Positions 41,126 through 49,462 are shown, counted from the first letter of the stretch. The stretch: 61,825 nt of DNA from Fimbriimonas ginsengisoli (GCA_016179045.1 JACOSL010000056.1:1-61825), one strand, 5' to 3'. Translations and numbers: made by a program. The notes: a model not told the origin generated them from the letters alone.

Positions 41126-41596
41126 CTAGCGCGACGTCGCAAAATCGTTCTTGCCTACAACCGTGTCGAGTTGCAGATTGGCGCTTCGAAGCCTCATGCA
41201 AAGCACCCGCCCCAAATTCAGCAACATCGTTCGGGCCGCGTTCGGGTCCTCTTGCATCAGCTTCCAGAGCCCTGAGCTGGGGATGACGGCCAGCTTCGTC
41301 TTGCCGACGCTGAGCACGGTGGCGGAACGGGGCTTGTCGTCGAGCAGGGAGATTTCGCCGATGATGCAGCCCGGCCCGCCCTCGGCGATGCGCTCGCCCG
41401 AAAAGCTGTTGATGCGCACGAGCCCCTCGATCACAATCATGAGATCGGTCTGGCGGTCGAACTGGCGAACGATGACGTCGCCGCCCGAGCAGTCCTTCAC
41501 ACTCGCTAAGGCGGCGATCCGCTCGACCACCTCGGCGCTAAGCCCGTGCATCAGGTAGTTGTGTCGGATCACCTCGGTCAGGTCCACTGATTCCAC
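41126..41596 (-). CDS. Cyclic nucleotide-binding domain protein
   Basis: 156 residues forming a single CRP-like cNMP-binding barrel (DVIVRQFDRQTDLMIVIEGL, then GPGCIIGEISLLDDKPRSAT). The phosphate-binding cassette keeps the G-E-I-S-L-L ... P-R-S-A-T pattern, with the Glu and Arg that hold the nucleotide. A helical hairpin (EDPNAARTMLLNLGRVLCMR) ends the protein; there is no helix-turn-helix DNA-binding domain. It is therefore a sensor or partner protein, not a transcription factor by itself. GTG start with TAGAAT 8 nt upstream and a TTGAAC -35. Confidence 0.85.
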   Translation of the reverse strand: MESVDLTEVIRHNYLMHGLSAEVVERIAALASVKDCSGGDVIVRQFDRQTDLMIVIEGLVRINSFSGERIAEGGPGCIIGEISLLDDKPRSATVLSVGKTKLAVIPSSGLWKLMQEDPNAARTMLLNLGRVLCMRLRSANLQLDTVVGKNDFATSR

Positions 41597-41604
41597 CCCC
41601 GGTC

Positions 41605-41634
41605 ATTCTAGTGCAAGAAGCCCATTAAGTTCAA
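41605..41634 (-). promoter_or_regulatory. Complete leaderless promoter of the cNMP-binding gene
   Basis: On the minus strand TTGAAC (41629-41634), an 18 nt spacer, TAGAAT (41605-41610), then 8 nt to the GTG at 41596. This is the clearest case here of a full -35/-10 placed so that transcription starts at the start codon. Confidence 0.65.
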
Positions 41635-41643
41635 GCCCACCTG

Positions 41644-42135
41644 CTATCGCTCGTCCAGATCGAGCCCACAGCGGGCGGCAAGCTCTTCGATGAGCAGTTC
41701 GTATGGCACCTCGATTTCGTTCCTGCTCCAGCCGATCGGCACCCGCACTCGTCCGGCGACGAGGTAGGCGGGCGGCTTGATCGTCAGGCTACCCCTCTCG
41801 AGCACGAGCGTCGCCCGGTCGCCGCGAAGTTCGATCTCCTTGACCTGGCGGTAGGCGATCTTGCGGGTCGAACCCCCGCGGATCACTTCGAGCCCGTCAT
41901 CCATGAGCACGAACTCGGTGCCCATCGCCTGGCTGTGCAATAGATCGGCCAGGGCCCCCTTGCCGAGCTCGACCAACGCGCCCGCCGCCGTTCGCACGTT
42001 CTCGCCCACGCCCCGCGCGTCCGAGGGAACCACGATGCTCCTCGATTTGTCGCGAGCGCTCTTGCGCTTGCCCGCCGCGCCGGTGTGGAGCCAGCGGATG
42101 GCCTCGCCCGGACGGTAGCGCACAAGTTCCTTCAT
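41644..42135 (-). CDS. Hypothetical protein, possible PH-like domain
   Basis: 163 residues, soluble, unknown family. A basic N-terminal third (GAAGKRKSARDKSRSIVVPS) precedes a beta-rich region (MGTEFVLMDDGLEVIRGGST, RKIAYRQVKEIELRGDRATL, LERGSLTIKPPAYL) whose strand order and the Y-x-x-V/I pattern recall bacterial PH domains. This is only a fold guess. The ATG has CATAAT 5 nt upstream. It is 47 nt from the stop of the cNMP-binding gene's promoter region and 49 nt before aspS ends. Confidence 0.5.
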   Translation of the reverse strand: MKELVRYRPGEAIRWLHTGAAGKRKSARDKSRSIVVPSDARGVGENVRTAAGALVELGKGALADLLHSQAMGTEFVLMDDGLEVIRGGSTRKIAYRQVKEIELRGDRATLVLERGSLTIKPPAYLVAGRVRVPIGWSRNEIEVPYELLIEELAARCGLDLDER

Positions 42136-42184
42136 AGCCGATTATGGATTCGATACGTTGGGGCGAACGGATAGGTTGTGGCGC

Positions 42185-43996
42185 CTAGGGCGCGAGCCGT
42201 AGACCGAGCTCTTTCCACTGCCCTTCGTCGATCGGGCTGGGGGCGTCCATCATCGGATCGTATCCATTGCCCATCTTGGGAAACGCGATCACCTCGCGTA
42301 TGTTCTCGGTGTCGCTCAGCAGCATGGCAAGGCGGTCGATGCCGGGCGCGAGGCCGCCGTGCGGCGGCGCGCCGTAGCCGAATGCGTCCAGCATGTGGCC
42401 GAATCGCTCGCGCTGGGTCTTCTCGTCGATGCCGAGGAGGGTGAAGACTCGGGCCTGAATCTCGGTGCGATGAATCCGAATCGACCCGGACGCCAGCTCG
42501 GAGCCGTTGCAGACCATGTCGTAGCAATCCGCGCGCACCCGCCCAGGATCGGTTTCAAGGAGCGGCAAGTCTTCGTCCTTGGGCGAGGTGAAGGGATGGT
42601 GGGTGGGCGACCATCCGCCCGATTCCGCGTCGCGCTCCAGCAGGGGAAAGTCGAGCACCCAGCAAAAGGCGAGCTTGCGGGGATCGCGAAGGCCGCACCG
42701 CTGGCCGATTTCGAGCCGAAGTCGAAACAACACCGCGTTGCCCGCCTCGTATGAGTCGGCGATCAGGCAAAGCAGGTCGCCCACCTCCGCCTTCGATTCG
42801 GCCACGACCGCCTCGATCTCGGGTGGGGTAAGAAACTTGGCGATCGAACCGCGCACGCCGAGACCGGCTGCCGTGGTCTGCGCGTGCTCGCCCGCGCCCG
42901 CCGGCTCGAAGGCGAGCGTCGCCATTCCCTTCGCCCCCCAACCCTTGCAGAACTCTTCCAGCTCGCCGACCTCGCGCCGAGATAGGTGTGCGCCACCCGG
43001 ATAGCGCACGCCGCGCACCCGGCCTCCCGAGCCGAGCGCCGCGCGAAACACCCCAAACTCGGTCGCCTTCAGCGCGCCGCTCAAATCGAACAGTTCGAGG
43101 CCGAACCTCAAGTCCGGTTTGTCGCTGCCGTAGCGGTCAACCGCGTCCGAGTAGATCACTCTTGGAAACCAAGAAACCGGTTCCTTATCTAGGCCGAACT
43201 CGGCGATAGTCGAGTTGATGACCTCGATGGTCAGTCCCTCGGCTAGGTTCAGCACATCCTCCTGGGTGACGAACGACATCTCAAGGTCGAGCTGGGTGAA
43301 CTCGGGCTGCCTGTCGGCGCGCTGGCTCTCGTCGCGAAAGCACTTGGCGATCTGGTAGTAGCGCTCGATCCCGGCGACCATGAGAAGCTGCTTATACTGC
43401 TGCGGACTCTGCGGCAGCGCGTACCACTTGCCCGGCTCGAGCCGGTAGGCGACCAGGTAGTCCCGCGCGCCCTCGGGGGTCGAGCGCGTGATCACGGGAG
43501 TCTCGACCTCGAGAAAGCCGCGTTCGTCCAGGTAGGCGCGGATTCGCCGCACGATCGAAGAGCGAATCGCCAGCCTGCGGTACATCGACGGGCGGCGAAG
43601 GTCGAGGTAGCGGTGCTTGACCCGCAGCTCCTCGTTTACCGTCTCCATTACGTCTTCGTCGCTCACCGGAAACGGCAGGGTGCGAGCTTGACCGAGCACT
43701 TCGACGCTGGTCACCTTGACATCCACCTCGCCGGTTGCCATCTTAGGGTTCTTGGTGGCTTCGCTCCGCTCGCGCACGAGGCCGGTGACGCTCAGGCAGG
43801 TTTCGCTTCTGAGTTCGGGCAGGTCGGCGCCCGGGTCGAGAAGCAGCTGCACGATGCCGGTGCGGTCGCGCATGTCGATGAACAGCAGCCCGCCCAGGTC
43901 GCGCACGCGGTGCACCCAGCCGTTCAGGCTGACGGTCTGGCCGGCGTCGGCTAGCCTAAGCTCCCCGCAAAAACGCGTGCGCTGGGCAAAGGGCAT
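42185..43996 (-). CDS. aspS: Aspartyl-tRNA synthetase
   Basis: Class II synthetase of 603 residues, the bacterial long form. An N-terminal OB anticodon domain is visible (GQTVSLNGWVHRVRDLGGLL). Motif 1 runs near LDERGFLEVETPVITRSTPE, motif 2 is FRDESQRADRQPEFTQLD, and the bacterial GAD insertion domain occupies about 300-420. Motif 3 is APPHGGLAPGIDRLAMLL. The FRDE sequence fits AspRS; whether it is discriminating or non-discriminating (Asp/Asn) cannot be told. TATCCT lies 10 nt before the ATG, with GAGG between, so the leader is very short. Confidence 0.95.
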   Translation of the reverse strand: MPFAQRTRFCGELRLADAGQTVSLNGWVHRVRDLGGLLFIDMRDRTGIVQLLLDPGADLPELRSETCLSVTGLVRERSEATKNPKMATGEVDVKVTSVEVLGQARTLPFPVSDEDVMETVNEELRVKHRYLDLRRPSMYRRLAIRSSIVRRIRAYLDERGFLEVETPVITRSTPEGARDYLVAYRLEPGKWYALPQSPQQYKQLLMVAGIERYYQIAKCFRDESQRADRQPEFTQLDLEMSFVTQEDVLNLAEGLTIEVINSTIAEFGLDKEPVSWFPRVIYSDAVDRYGSDKPDLRFGLELFDLSGALKATEFGVFRAALGSGGRVRGVRYPGGAHLSRREVGELEEFCKGWGAKGMATLAFEPAGAGEHAQTTAAGLGVRGSIAKFLTPPEIEAVVAESKAEVGDLLCLIADSYEAGNAVLFRLRLEIGQRCGLRDPRKLAFCWVLDFPLLERDAESGGWSPTHHPFTSPKDEDLPLLETDPGRVRADCYDMVCNGSELASGSIRIHRTEIQARVFTLLGIDEKTQRERFGHMLDAFGYGAPPHGGLAPGIDRLAMLLSDTENIREVIAFPKMGNGYDPMMDAPSPIDEGQWKELGLRLAP

Positions 43997-44046
43997 GGAG
44001 CCTCAGAGGATACCTTTGCGGTCACCTTTAACCGAGGGGCAGGAGT

Positions 44047-44418
44047 CTAGATCGCCGTCTCGTGGGTTGGCTCGTATAGGCCAATTTCCGCCCCACTCGG
44101 CAGGGGAAGAGTCGTCCAACTCCCCCACTCGGCCGATCCTAGCTCACCGCATTCAACGCCCTGCGCTCTAAGCAACTCAATCTCGGCATGAAGGTCGTCT
44201 GTCATGAGATAGAGGATGTGCCCGGCCAGGTTGTGGTCAGCGTGACGCTGCACGAAGTTGTCGTCCGCAGGGTGCACGGCCAGTTCGGAAGCGGGCAGCG
44301 CGAAAATTAACCAGCCGTCGCCGATATCCACCGACCGAAAGCGCAGAACATCCCGAAGGAACGCTCGATCCCGCTCGGGCTCGCTGCTGTACAGCAAGAA
44401 ATGAGCGCCGGTAATCAT
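44047..44418 (-). CDS. VOC/glyoxalase-superfamily protein
   Basis: 123 residues forming one vicinal-oxygen-chelate unit: ITGAHFLLYSSEPERDRAFL, GWLIFALPASELAVHPAD, HILYLMTDDLHAEIELLRAQ, PLPSGAEIGLYEPTHE. The usual metal ligands are only partly recognisable (His in GAHF, Glu in LYEP), so activity is uncertain and binding or resistance roles are possible. Start ATG 8 nt after GAGGAG, which itself overlaps the end of lysS; the gene begins 1-2 nt after the lysS stop and so is in the same operon. Confidence 0.78.
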   Translation of the reverse strand: MITGAHFLLYSSEPERDRAFLRDVLRFRSVDIGDGWLIFALPASELAVHPADDNFVQRHADHNLAGHILYLMTDDLHAEIELLRAQGVECGELGSAEWGSWTTLPLPSGAEIGLYEPTHETAI

Positions 44419-44419
44419 C

Positions 44420-45922
44420 CTAGGGCTCCTCGTGCCGGATCGGCTTCATGGTCGGGAAGAATAGCACCTCGCGAATATGGTCCGCGCCGGTCAGGAGCAT
44501 CGCCACCCGGTCGATGCCGATGCCGCACCCGCCGGTGGGTGGCATGCCGCATTCGAGCGCGAACAGGAAATCCTCGTCCATCGGGTGAGCCTCCTCGTTG
44601 CCCGCTTTGCGCTGGGCGACCTGCGCCTCGAAGCGCTCACGCTGGTCTATCGGGTCGTTGATCTCGGAAAACGCGTTGCACACCTCGCGCCCGCCCACGA
44701 AGCCCTCGAAGCGGCGGGTGAACTTCGGGTTGCCCCGCTCTTTCTTGGCCAGAGGTGAAATCTCGATCGGATAGCCGACCACGAACGTGGGTTCGATCAG
44801 CAGCGGCTCGACGAACCGCTCGAGCAGCTTCTCAATGATGCCGCCCACGCTGTGCTCCTTCGCGGCGGGGACGCCGACCCTTTCGAGCGCCTTCTTCGCG
44901 GTGGGCAGGTCTTGCAGTTCGGAGGCTTTCACCCCCGAATGAAGCTCGATCTCCTCAAGAAGATCGACCCTACGCCAAGGCTTGCCGAAATCCACCCGCA
45001 CCGCCGGCCCGGCGGCGGCAAGGTCCATCACCTTCGTTCCGAACACGCTCTGGCAAACCGAGCGGAACAGCTCCTCCACCGCCTCCATCATCTCTTCGAG
45101 GCCGACATACGCCTCGTAGAACTCCAGCATCGTGAACTCGGGGTTGTGCCGGTTGGAGATACCTTCATTCCGGAAGCATCGTGAGAGCTCGTACACCTTG
45201 GGCACATCGCCGCACAAAATCCGCTTAAGGTAAAGCTCGAGCGAAATTCGCAGCTTCACCTGCATGTCGTACGCTCGGTAGTGGGTGAGAAACGGCGTCG
45301 CCGCCGCTCCGCCCGCCTCCACCTGGAGGATCGGCGTCTCGACCTCGAGGAAGCCGCGACCGTCCATGAATCGCCGCACGGCGGAAACGATCCGCGCCCG
45401 CCCCAGCAGCATCCGCCGCGCCTCCGGGTTGCAGATCAGGTCGAGGTGGCGATGACGGTAGCGCTGGTCTACGTCTTGGAGGCCATACCAGATGTGGCCT
45501 TCCTTCTCCTTGCCGACCGGCACCGCGTGCAGCGCCTTGCTGAGGACGCTAAGCTCACGGACGTGGACCGACTTTTCGCCCGTCTTGGTCAGGAACAGCT
45601 CGCCCCTCACGCCAATGTGGTCGCCGACATCGAGCAAGGTGAACAGCTCCCATCCGACGGGACCCAGGTCATCCTTCTTGAAATAGGCCTGAATTCTGGC
45701 TTCGCCGTCGCTGACGTGGGCGAACCCTGCTTTGCCCATCGGGCGATAAGACACCACCCGTCCTGCTAGGCTCGCCTGCCGCCCCTCGTGGAACTCTTCC
45801 AATGCCTCGGTGGCGGTGTGCGTTCGCTCGTAGCGCTCATGGGCGTATGGGTCGTGCCCCAGCTCGCGCATGCGCGCAAGCTTTTGCAGCCTCACTTCCC
45901 AAATCGATTGCTCCCCAGACAT
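44420..45922 (-). CDS. lysS: Lysyl-tRNA synthetase, class II
   Basis: 500 residues. N-terminal OB domain (SLAGRVVSYRPMGKAGFAHV) and class II core: motif 1 FMDGRGFLEVETPILQVEAG, motif 2 LSRCFRNEGISNRHNPEFTM, motif 3 GCGIGIDRVAMLLTG. The YPIEISPLAKK and GREVCNAFSEINDP blocks are specific for LysRS. The frame is open far upstream, but homology and a TAGACT 10 nt upstream place the start at 45922 (MSGEQSIWEV). The upstream extension overlaps the divergent MauE-like gene. A VOC protein gene follows at once. Confidence 0.95.
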   Translation of the reverse strand: MSGEQSIWEVRLQKLARMRELGHDPYAHERYERTHTATEALEEFHEGRQASLAGRVVSYRPMGKAGFAHVSDGEARIQAYFKKDDLGPVGWELFTLLDVGDHIGVRGELFLTKTGEKSVHVRELSVLSKALHAVPVGKEKEGHIWYGLQDVDQRYRHRHLDLICNPEARRMLLGRARIVSAVRRFMDGRGFLEVETPILQVEAGGAAATPFLTHYRAYDMQVKLRISLELYLKRILCGDVPKVYELSRCFRNEGISNRHNPEFTMLEFYEAYVGLEEMMEAVEELFRSVCQSVFGTKVMDLAAAGPAVRVDFGKPWRRVDLLEEIELHSGVKASELQDLPTAKKALERVGVPAAKEHSVGGIIEKLLERFVEPLLIEPTFVVGYPIEISPLAKKERGNPKFTRRFEGFVGGREVCNAFSEINDPIDQRERFEAQVAQRKAGNEEAHPMDEDFLFALECGMPPTGGCGIGIDRVAMLLTGADHIREVLFFPTMKPIRHEEP

Positions 45923-46066
45923 CGAGCCATCGAGTCTACACCCTCGTCCGGGCTGGGACTGGAGTGCCCTTAGCTTGCCGAAGGAACCGGATTTGGAGTT
46001 CCGCCTAAACCCGACCCCTCCACGAGTGCCGAGCTTGTACCATTTAGGCATGCGGCGACAACAGCC

Positions 46067-46477
46067 ATGACCCTGCCTGTCAATCTCCTCGCCCCGACCG
46101 CCGGACTGATTCTCATCGCGTCGGGCGTCGCGAAGGCGTTCGATTTCGGCGAGGCGGCAACGATGATCCAGATAACGCTCGTCGCGTTCCCGCCGTGGAG
46201 TCAGGTCGTGGCGGTCGCAACCATCGCCCTCGAGTTGGTCGCAGGCTTCAGTCTCGCCCTCAGACCCGCCGCCCCACTCGGGCGGGTCGTCGGCACCGCC
46301 CTCGCCTCCGGCTTCGCCGGCTTCAATCTCGTGCACATCGCAAGGCACATCCAGGTGCCGTGCAAGTGCTTCGGCGCGCTGTTTACCGCGAGTCCGGGCG
46401 TGATGCTCGCCATCGACGGGCTGCTCGTGGCATTGATCTGGGCGGGCCAGCCAAAGGCTCCGCCACCGGCTGGATGA
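46067..46477 (+). CDS. MauE/DoxX-family membrane protein
   Basis: 136 residues with four membrane helices: APTAGLILIASGVAKAFDF, VVAVATIALELVAGFSLAL, VGTALASGFAGFNLVHIA, GVMLAIDGLLVALIWAG. The loop PCKCFGALF carries the C-x-C-F-G motif of MauE-type proteins, which are linked to disulfide chemistry and maturation of secreted enzymes. Function here is inferred only. The last 95 nt lie antisense to the tail of the HD-GYP gene. Confidence 0.75.
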   Translation: MTLPVNLLAPTAGLILIASGVAKAFDFGEAATMIQITLVAFPPWSQVVAVATIALELVAGFSLALRPAAPLGRVVGTALASGFAGFNLVHIARHIQVPCKCFGALFTASPGVMLAIDGLLVALIWAGQPKAPPPAG

Positions 46478-47042
46478 GCGGCTGAACCCTGAAGAAAGCC
46501 TCGACCGCAGCAGGTTCGAAGGCATGCCCAGACAACTCGCGAATGGCGGCCAGCGTCTCTTCTTCCGGCATGGGCGGCTTCCAACTGCCGGTTACCATCG
46601 CATCGAACACCTCGGCGACCGAAATCACGCGTGCCGCTGGCGGGATCGCTTCGCCTGCTAGCTGCATCGGATAGCCGGTCCCGTCCCATCGCTCGTGATG
46701 GGCGACCACGATCGGCCCGAGGGCAAGAATTTCGCTCGGCAAACCAAGGGAGTCGGCAATCCACGCGAACGCATCGCAGTGGACCTTCATCATCAGCAGG
46801 CCCTCGCGATCCAGCGTCCCGCGGCCGTTCAGCAGTTCGCTCTCGATCGCAAGCTTGCCGAGGTCGTGGAGCAAGGCGGCGTCGCGCACCGTGGCCAGGT
46901 CATCCAGGCTGAACGCGAGGCGCTCGGCGGTCGCGACCGCGTAAACCGAAACGCGCTCCGCGTGGCCCCTCTGGCCCGGGCAGTGCTCCTCGAGCCGGTC
47001 CAAGGCTGCGAAGATAGCTGCCTTGTGCGCCCACTGGCTCAT
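46383..47042 (-). CDS. HD-GYP phosphodiesterase domain protein
   Basis: 219 residues consisting of an HD-GYP domain: RGHAERVSVYAVATAERLAF, LLHDLGKLAI (HD pair), MKVHCDAFAWIA, VVAHHERWDGTGYPMQLAGE (HH and GYP), RVISVAEVFDAMVTG. All metal ligands of c-di-GMP phosphodiesterases appear present, including the HDxGK and HHExxDGxGYP signatures. There is no sensor domain. The ATG overlaps the selA stop by 4 nt. The last about 30 residues (SMPRAARRWRASRPDSR) are read antisense to the MauE gene and are not part of the domain. Confidence 0.85.
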   Translation of the reverse strand: MSQWAHKAAIFAALDRLEEHCPGQRGHAERVSVYAVATAERLAFSLDDLATVRDAALLHDLGKLAIESELLNGRGTLDREGLLMMKVHCDAFAWIADSLGLPSEILALGPIVVAHHERWDGTGYPMQLAGEAIPPAARVISVAEVFDAMVTGSWKPPMPEEETLAAIRELSGHAFEPAAVEAFFRVQPLIQPVAEPLAGPPRSMPRAARRWRASRPDSR

Positions 47043-48379
47043 GAGGCGGTGGATAGGCGCTTCAGCGCCTCCTCGACCGGGCGCACCTCTGAAGTGTCGA
47101 GCGTTCGGGGGTCGAGCCACACCGCGCCGTCTTGAACGCGTCCCACGATCGCGGGCCGACCCAGGCGAAGACGGCGTGCGAGGCCCTCCGGATCGGCCCC
47201 TTCGATGACGAGACAGAACGTTGGCAGGCCGGCGCCCGGCATCGAACCCCCGCCGATCTCGGTCACCGACGGCCTCACCGTCGCCTGCCCCTTCCAGGCA
47301 CGGCGTAGCCGAGAAGCCACACGGCGAATCGGGCCGACAACTTTCCCCAGGGCCGCGAGGGTCGGAATTTCGCCTTCGCGCCCCTCTGCATAAAGCCGGA
47401 GCGTGGCCTCGAGCCCGGCGAGCGTGAGTTTGTCGACCCGAACCGCCCGCGCGAGGGGATGCTTGCGGATTCGCTCGATTAAATCCGGCCGGCCAACGAT
47501 CAGCCCCGCTTGCGGCCCGCCGAGCAGCTTGTCGCCGCTTGCGATCACGACGTCGGCCCCGCCTGCGACGCATTCCTGCACGGTGGGCTCTTTCGGCAAG
47601 CCAAATCGGGTCGTATCGACCAGGCAGCCCGAGCCCAAGTCCATGACGAGGGGTAGCGAATGCCCATGCGCCAACTCCGCCAGCTCGGAAATCGTCGGCT
47701 GTGCGACGAAGCCGACCATTCGGTAATTGCTCGTGTGGCAGCGCAGGATCGCGGCGGTCTCCGGGGTCAGCGCCCGCTCGTAATCGCTCAGGCGCGTCTT
47801 GTTCGTGCAGCCCACCTCGATGAGCCGGCAGCCGCTCGCTTCCACTATCTCCGGCATGCGGAAGCTGCCCCCGATCTCGACCATCTGCCCGCGCGAAAGG
47901 TTCACCTCGCGCCCCGCGGCAAGAGCCGAGAGCGACAGCGTCACCGCCGCCGCCGCGTTGTTCACGACATGGGCTTCCTCCGCGCCGGTCAATTCGCGCA
48001 GCAGATCGCGAACGTGAGTTTGGCGGTCGCCACGACGTCCCGTGTCGGGATCGAGTTCGACCGCCGAGTGCGAGGCGGCCACGAGCGCGATCTGCTCCAC
48101 CGCCGCGCGGGCAAGGCGCGCACGGCCAAGGCCGGTGTGGAGCACCACCCCGCTCATGTTTATGGCACTTCGAAGACTGGGCTCGACCAGACGCCGCGCC
48201 TCGTCAGCCGCAAGGCCCTCTGCGTCGGCCCCGCTCGGATCGACCCCCTCGCGGGCGCCGCGCCGCAGGCGCTCCACCGCCGCCCGCGCCGCGCTCACCC
48301 GCACTGGGCGCGGGTAATCGGCGAGCGCCGGGCTCTCGGCAAGCGTATCAACCCGTGGCAGCCGTCGAAGGGCGCTCAT
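47039..48379 (-). CDS. selA: L-seryl-tRNA(Sec) selenium transferase SelA
   Basis: PLP enzyme of 446 residues that converts Ser-tRNA(Sec) to Sec-tRNA(Sec), a decamer in E. coli. Blocks: RRLPRVDTLAESPAL, the INMSGVVLHTGLGRARLARA signature (E. coli has INATGTVLHTNLGRA), GAEEAHVVNNAAAAVTLSLS, LPLVMDLGSGCLVDTTRFGL and the PLP lysine in IASGDKLLGGPQAGLIVG. The ATG at 48379 follows TACACT by 7 nt; the frame extends to 48763 but the extra part is antisense to the divergent gene. selB, selD and tRNA-Sec are not in the window. It is co-transcribed with the HD-GYP gene. Confidence 0.93.
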   Translation of the reverse strand: MSALRRLPRVDTLAESPALADYPRPVRVSAARAAVERLRRGAREGVDPSGADAEGLAADEARRLVEPSLRSAINMSGVVLHTGLGRARLARAAVEQIALVAASHSAVELDPDTGRRGDRQTHVRDLLRELTGAEEAHVVNNAAAAVTLSLSALAAGREVNLSRGQMVEIGGSFRMPEIVEASGCRLIEVGCTNKTRLSDYERALTPETAAILRCHTSNYRMVGFVAQPTISELAELAHGHSLPLVMDLGSGCLVDTTRFGLPKEPTVQECVAGGADVVIASGDKLLGGPQAGLIVGRPDLIERIRKHPLARAVRVDKLTLAGLEATLRLYAEGREGEIPTLAALGKVVGPIRRVASRLRRAWKGQATVRPSVTEIGGGSMPGAGLPTFCLVIEGADPEGLARRLRLGRPAIVGRVQDGAVWLDPRTLDTSEVRPVEEALKRLSTAS

Positions 48380-48386
48380 CGTCTCT

Positions 48387-48392
48387 AGTGTA
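48387..48392 (-). promoter_or_regulatory. Leaderless-type -10 of selA
   Basis: TACACT on the minus strand, 7 nt (AGAGACG) before the ATG at 48379. It faces a divergent -10 at 48450. Confidence 0.55.
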
Positions 48393-48449
48393 GCCGCGCT
48401 GGGCCCAACCGCCCGTCCCAGCACCGCAACGCGCTTGGCAAAGCTGCTG

Positions 48450-48455
48450 TACAAT
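48450..48455 (+). promoter_or_regulatory. Leaderless-type -10 of the membrane-anchored gene at 48464
   Basis: TACAAT followed by 8 nt and ATG at 48464. No Shine-Dalgarno. A TTGGCA lies 9 nt upstream, too close to act as a normal -35. Confidence 0.55.
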
Positions 48456-48463
48456 GCTCGACG

Positions 48464-49102
48464 ATGGCCTCGACGCCTCCTCCGTTCAATCCCGAGCCGA
48501 CCCGAGCGGGTAAGGGCCCGAATGTGATCCTGATCGTGGGGATCATCCTCGGCGTGCTCTTCGTGTGCTGCGCGGGCGGAGGCGCATTCGTGTGGTTCCA
48601 AGGCAAGAAGTTCACCGGGCCGATCTTTCGCATGGCTAATTGCGCAATCGGATTCAGCGAAGTGCAGAAGGCGGTGCTCGAGTATGCGGACGCCCACGAC
48701 GGGAAGCTTCCGAACGCAAAGACCTGGGAGGACGACGTTCGCCCGTTTTACGACAAGGTTCACAGCCGGAATGCGGACCAGCGCGGCCCCTTCAGGGGAT
48801 TCTCCGGCGATGACTGGGGCTGCTCCGACGCGGCCGAGGGCCTGACCGGTGTTGCCTTCAACCTCGACCTATCGGGCAAGAAGATCAGCGACGTCAAGAC
48901 TCCGGACTTCACCCCCCTCATATTCGAAGTGGAAACACGTGGGCACAACCTGGCGACGCCGTACAAGAGCCTCCCGAAAGAGTCATCCCCGATGATCTTT
49001 GGCGAGCATCGAGGCTGGCTCGTGTTCTTCGTCACCCGCGGCAAGAGCGCCGGCGGCCGGACGAAGGGCTCGAAAGACTCCCCGTTCACGTTCGACGACT
49101 AG
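48464..49102 (+). CDS. Membrane-anchored hypothetical protein, pseudopilin-like
   Basis: 212 residues: short Pro-rich cytoplasmic N-terminus, one membrane helix (VILIVGIILGVLFVCCAGGG) and an extracytoplasmic domain. The segment VQKAVLEYADAHDGKLPNAK is like the helix and loop of type IV pilin-like proteins (A-x-x-Y-A-x-x-N/H-D-G-x-L-P-x-A) found in Planctomycetes and Armatimonadota. No prepilin peptidase site is seen, so it is not a classical pilin. The C-terminus (MIFGEHRGWLVFFVTRGKSA) recalls the H-x-G-G/W-x-V/N-F-x-D ending of DUF1559 proteins. Function unknown. Confidence 0.68.
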   Translation: MASTPPPFNPEPTRAGKGPNVILIVGIILGVLFVCCAGGGAFVWFQGKKFTGPIFRMANCAIGFSEVQKAVLEYADAHDGKLPNAKTWEDDVRPFYDKVHSRNADQRGPFRGFSGDDWGCSDAAEGLTGVAFNLDLSGKKISDVKTPDFTPLIFEVETRGHNLATPYKSLPKESSPMIFGEHRGWLVFFVTRGKSAGGRTKGSKDSPFTFDD

Positions 49103-49120
49103 GCGAGCCTGGGGCACTGC

Positions 49121-49150
49121 TTCGCCCCGCTCGCGCGTCTAACGTATACT
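49121..49150 (+). promoter_or_regulatory. Promoter of tatA
   Basis: TTCGCC (49121-49126), 18 nt spacer, TATACT (49145-49150). Start expected near 49157, giving a leader of about 16 nt to the ATG at 49173. Confidence 0.45.
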
Positions 49151-49172
49151 TGAGCGCAAGCGGCGAGTAATC

Positions 49173-49448
49173 ATGTTGCAGAACTGGGCCTTCCTCACCT
49201 CGACCACCGACTGGATCATCATCGCGGTGATCGTGATCATCCTCTTCGGCGGCAAGAAGATTCCCGAGCTCCTGAGAGGGGTCGGCCGTGGCGTGGGCGA
49301 ACTGCAAAAGGGTCTTCAAGAAGGCAAAGAGACCCTCCAGAAGTCAATGGTCGAAGAGCCCGAGCCCACAGCCCAACCCGTAGCGCCTGCCGCTCCTGCC
49401 AAGAAGTCAGCCAAGCCGGCGAAGCGATCCAAGTCCGCCGACGCGTAA
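49173..49448 (+). CDS. tatA: Twin-arginine translocase subunit TatA/E
   Basis: 91 residues. Short N-terminal membrane helix (WIIIAVIVIILF, about 14-25), the F-G hinge (LFGGKKIPELLRGVG), an amphipathic helix (RGVGELQKGLQEGKETLQKS) and a charged Ala/Pro/Lys-rich tail. Together with TatC, coded elsewhere, it forms the pore for folded proteins. tatB and tatC are not adjacent; many bacteria of this type use a single TatA/E. Confidence 0.92.
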   Translation: MLQNWAFLTSTTDWIIIAVIVIILFGGKKIPELLRGVGRGVGELQKGLQEGKETLQKSMVEEPEPTAQPVAPAAPAKKSAKPAKRSKSADA

Positions 49449-49462
49449 AGGCGGAAGCTCTG

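Noticed and set aside
48435-48455. TTGGCA as -35 for the gene at 48464
   Set aside because: The spacer to TACAAT is only 9 nt, which sigma-70 cannot use.
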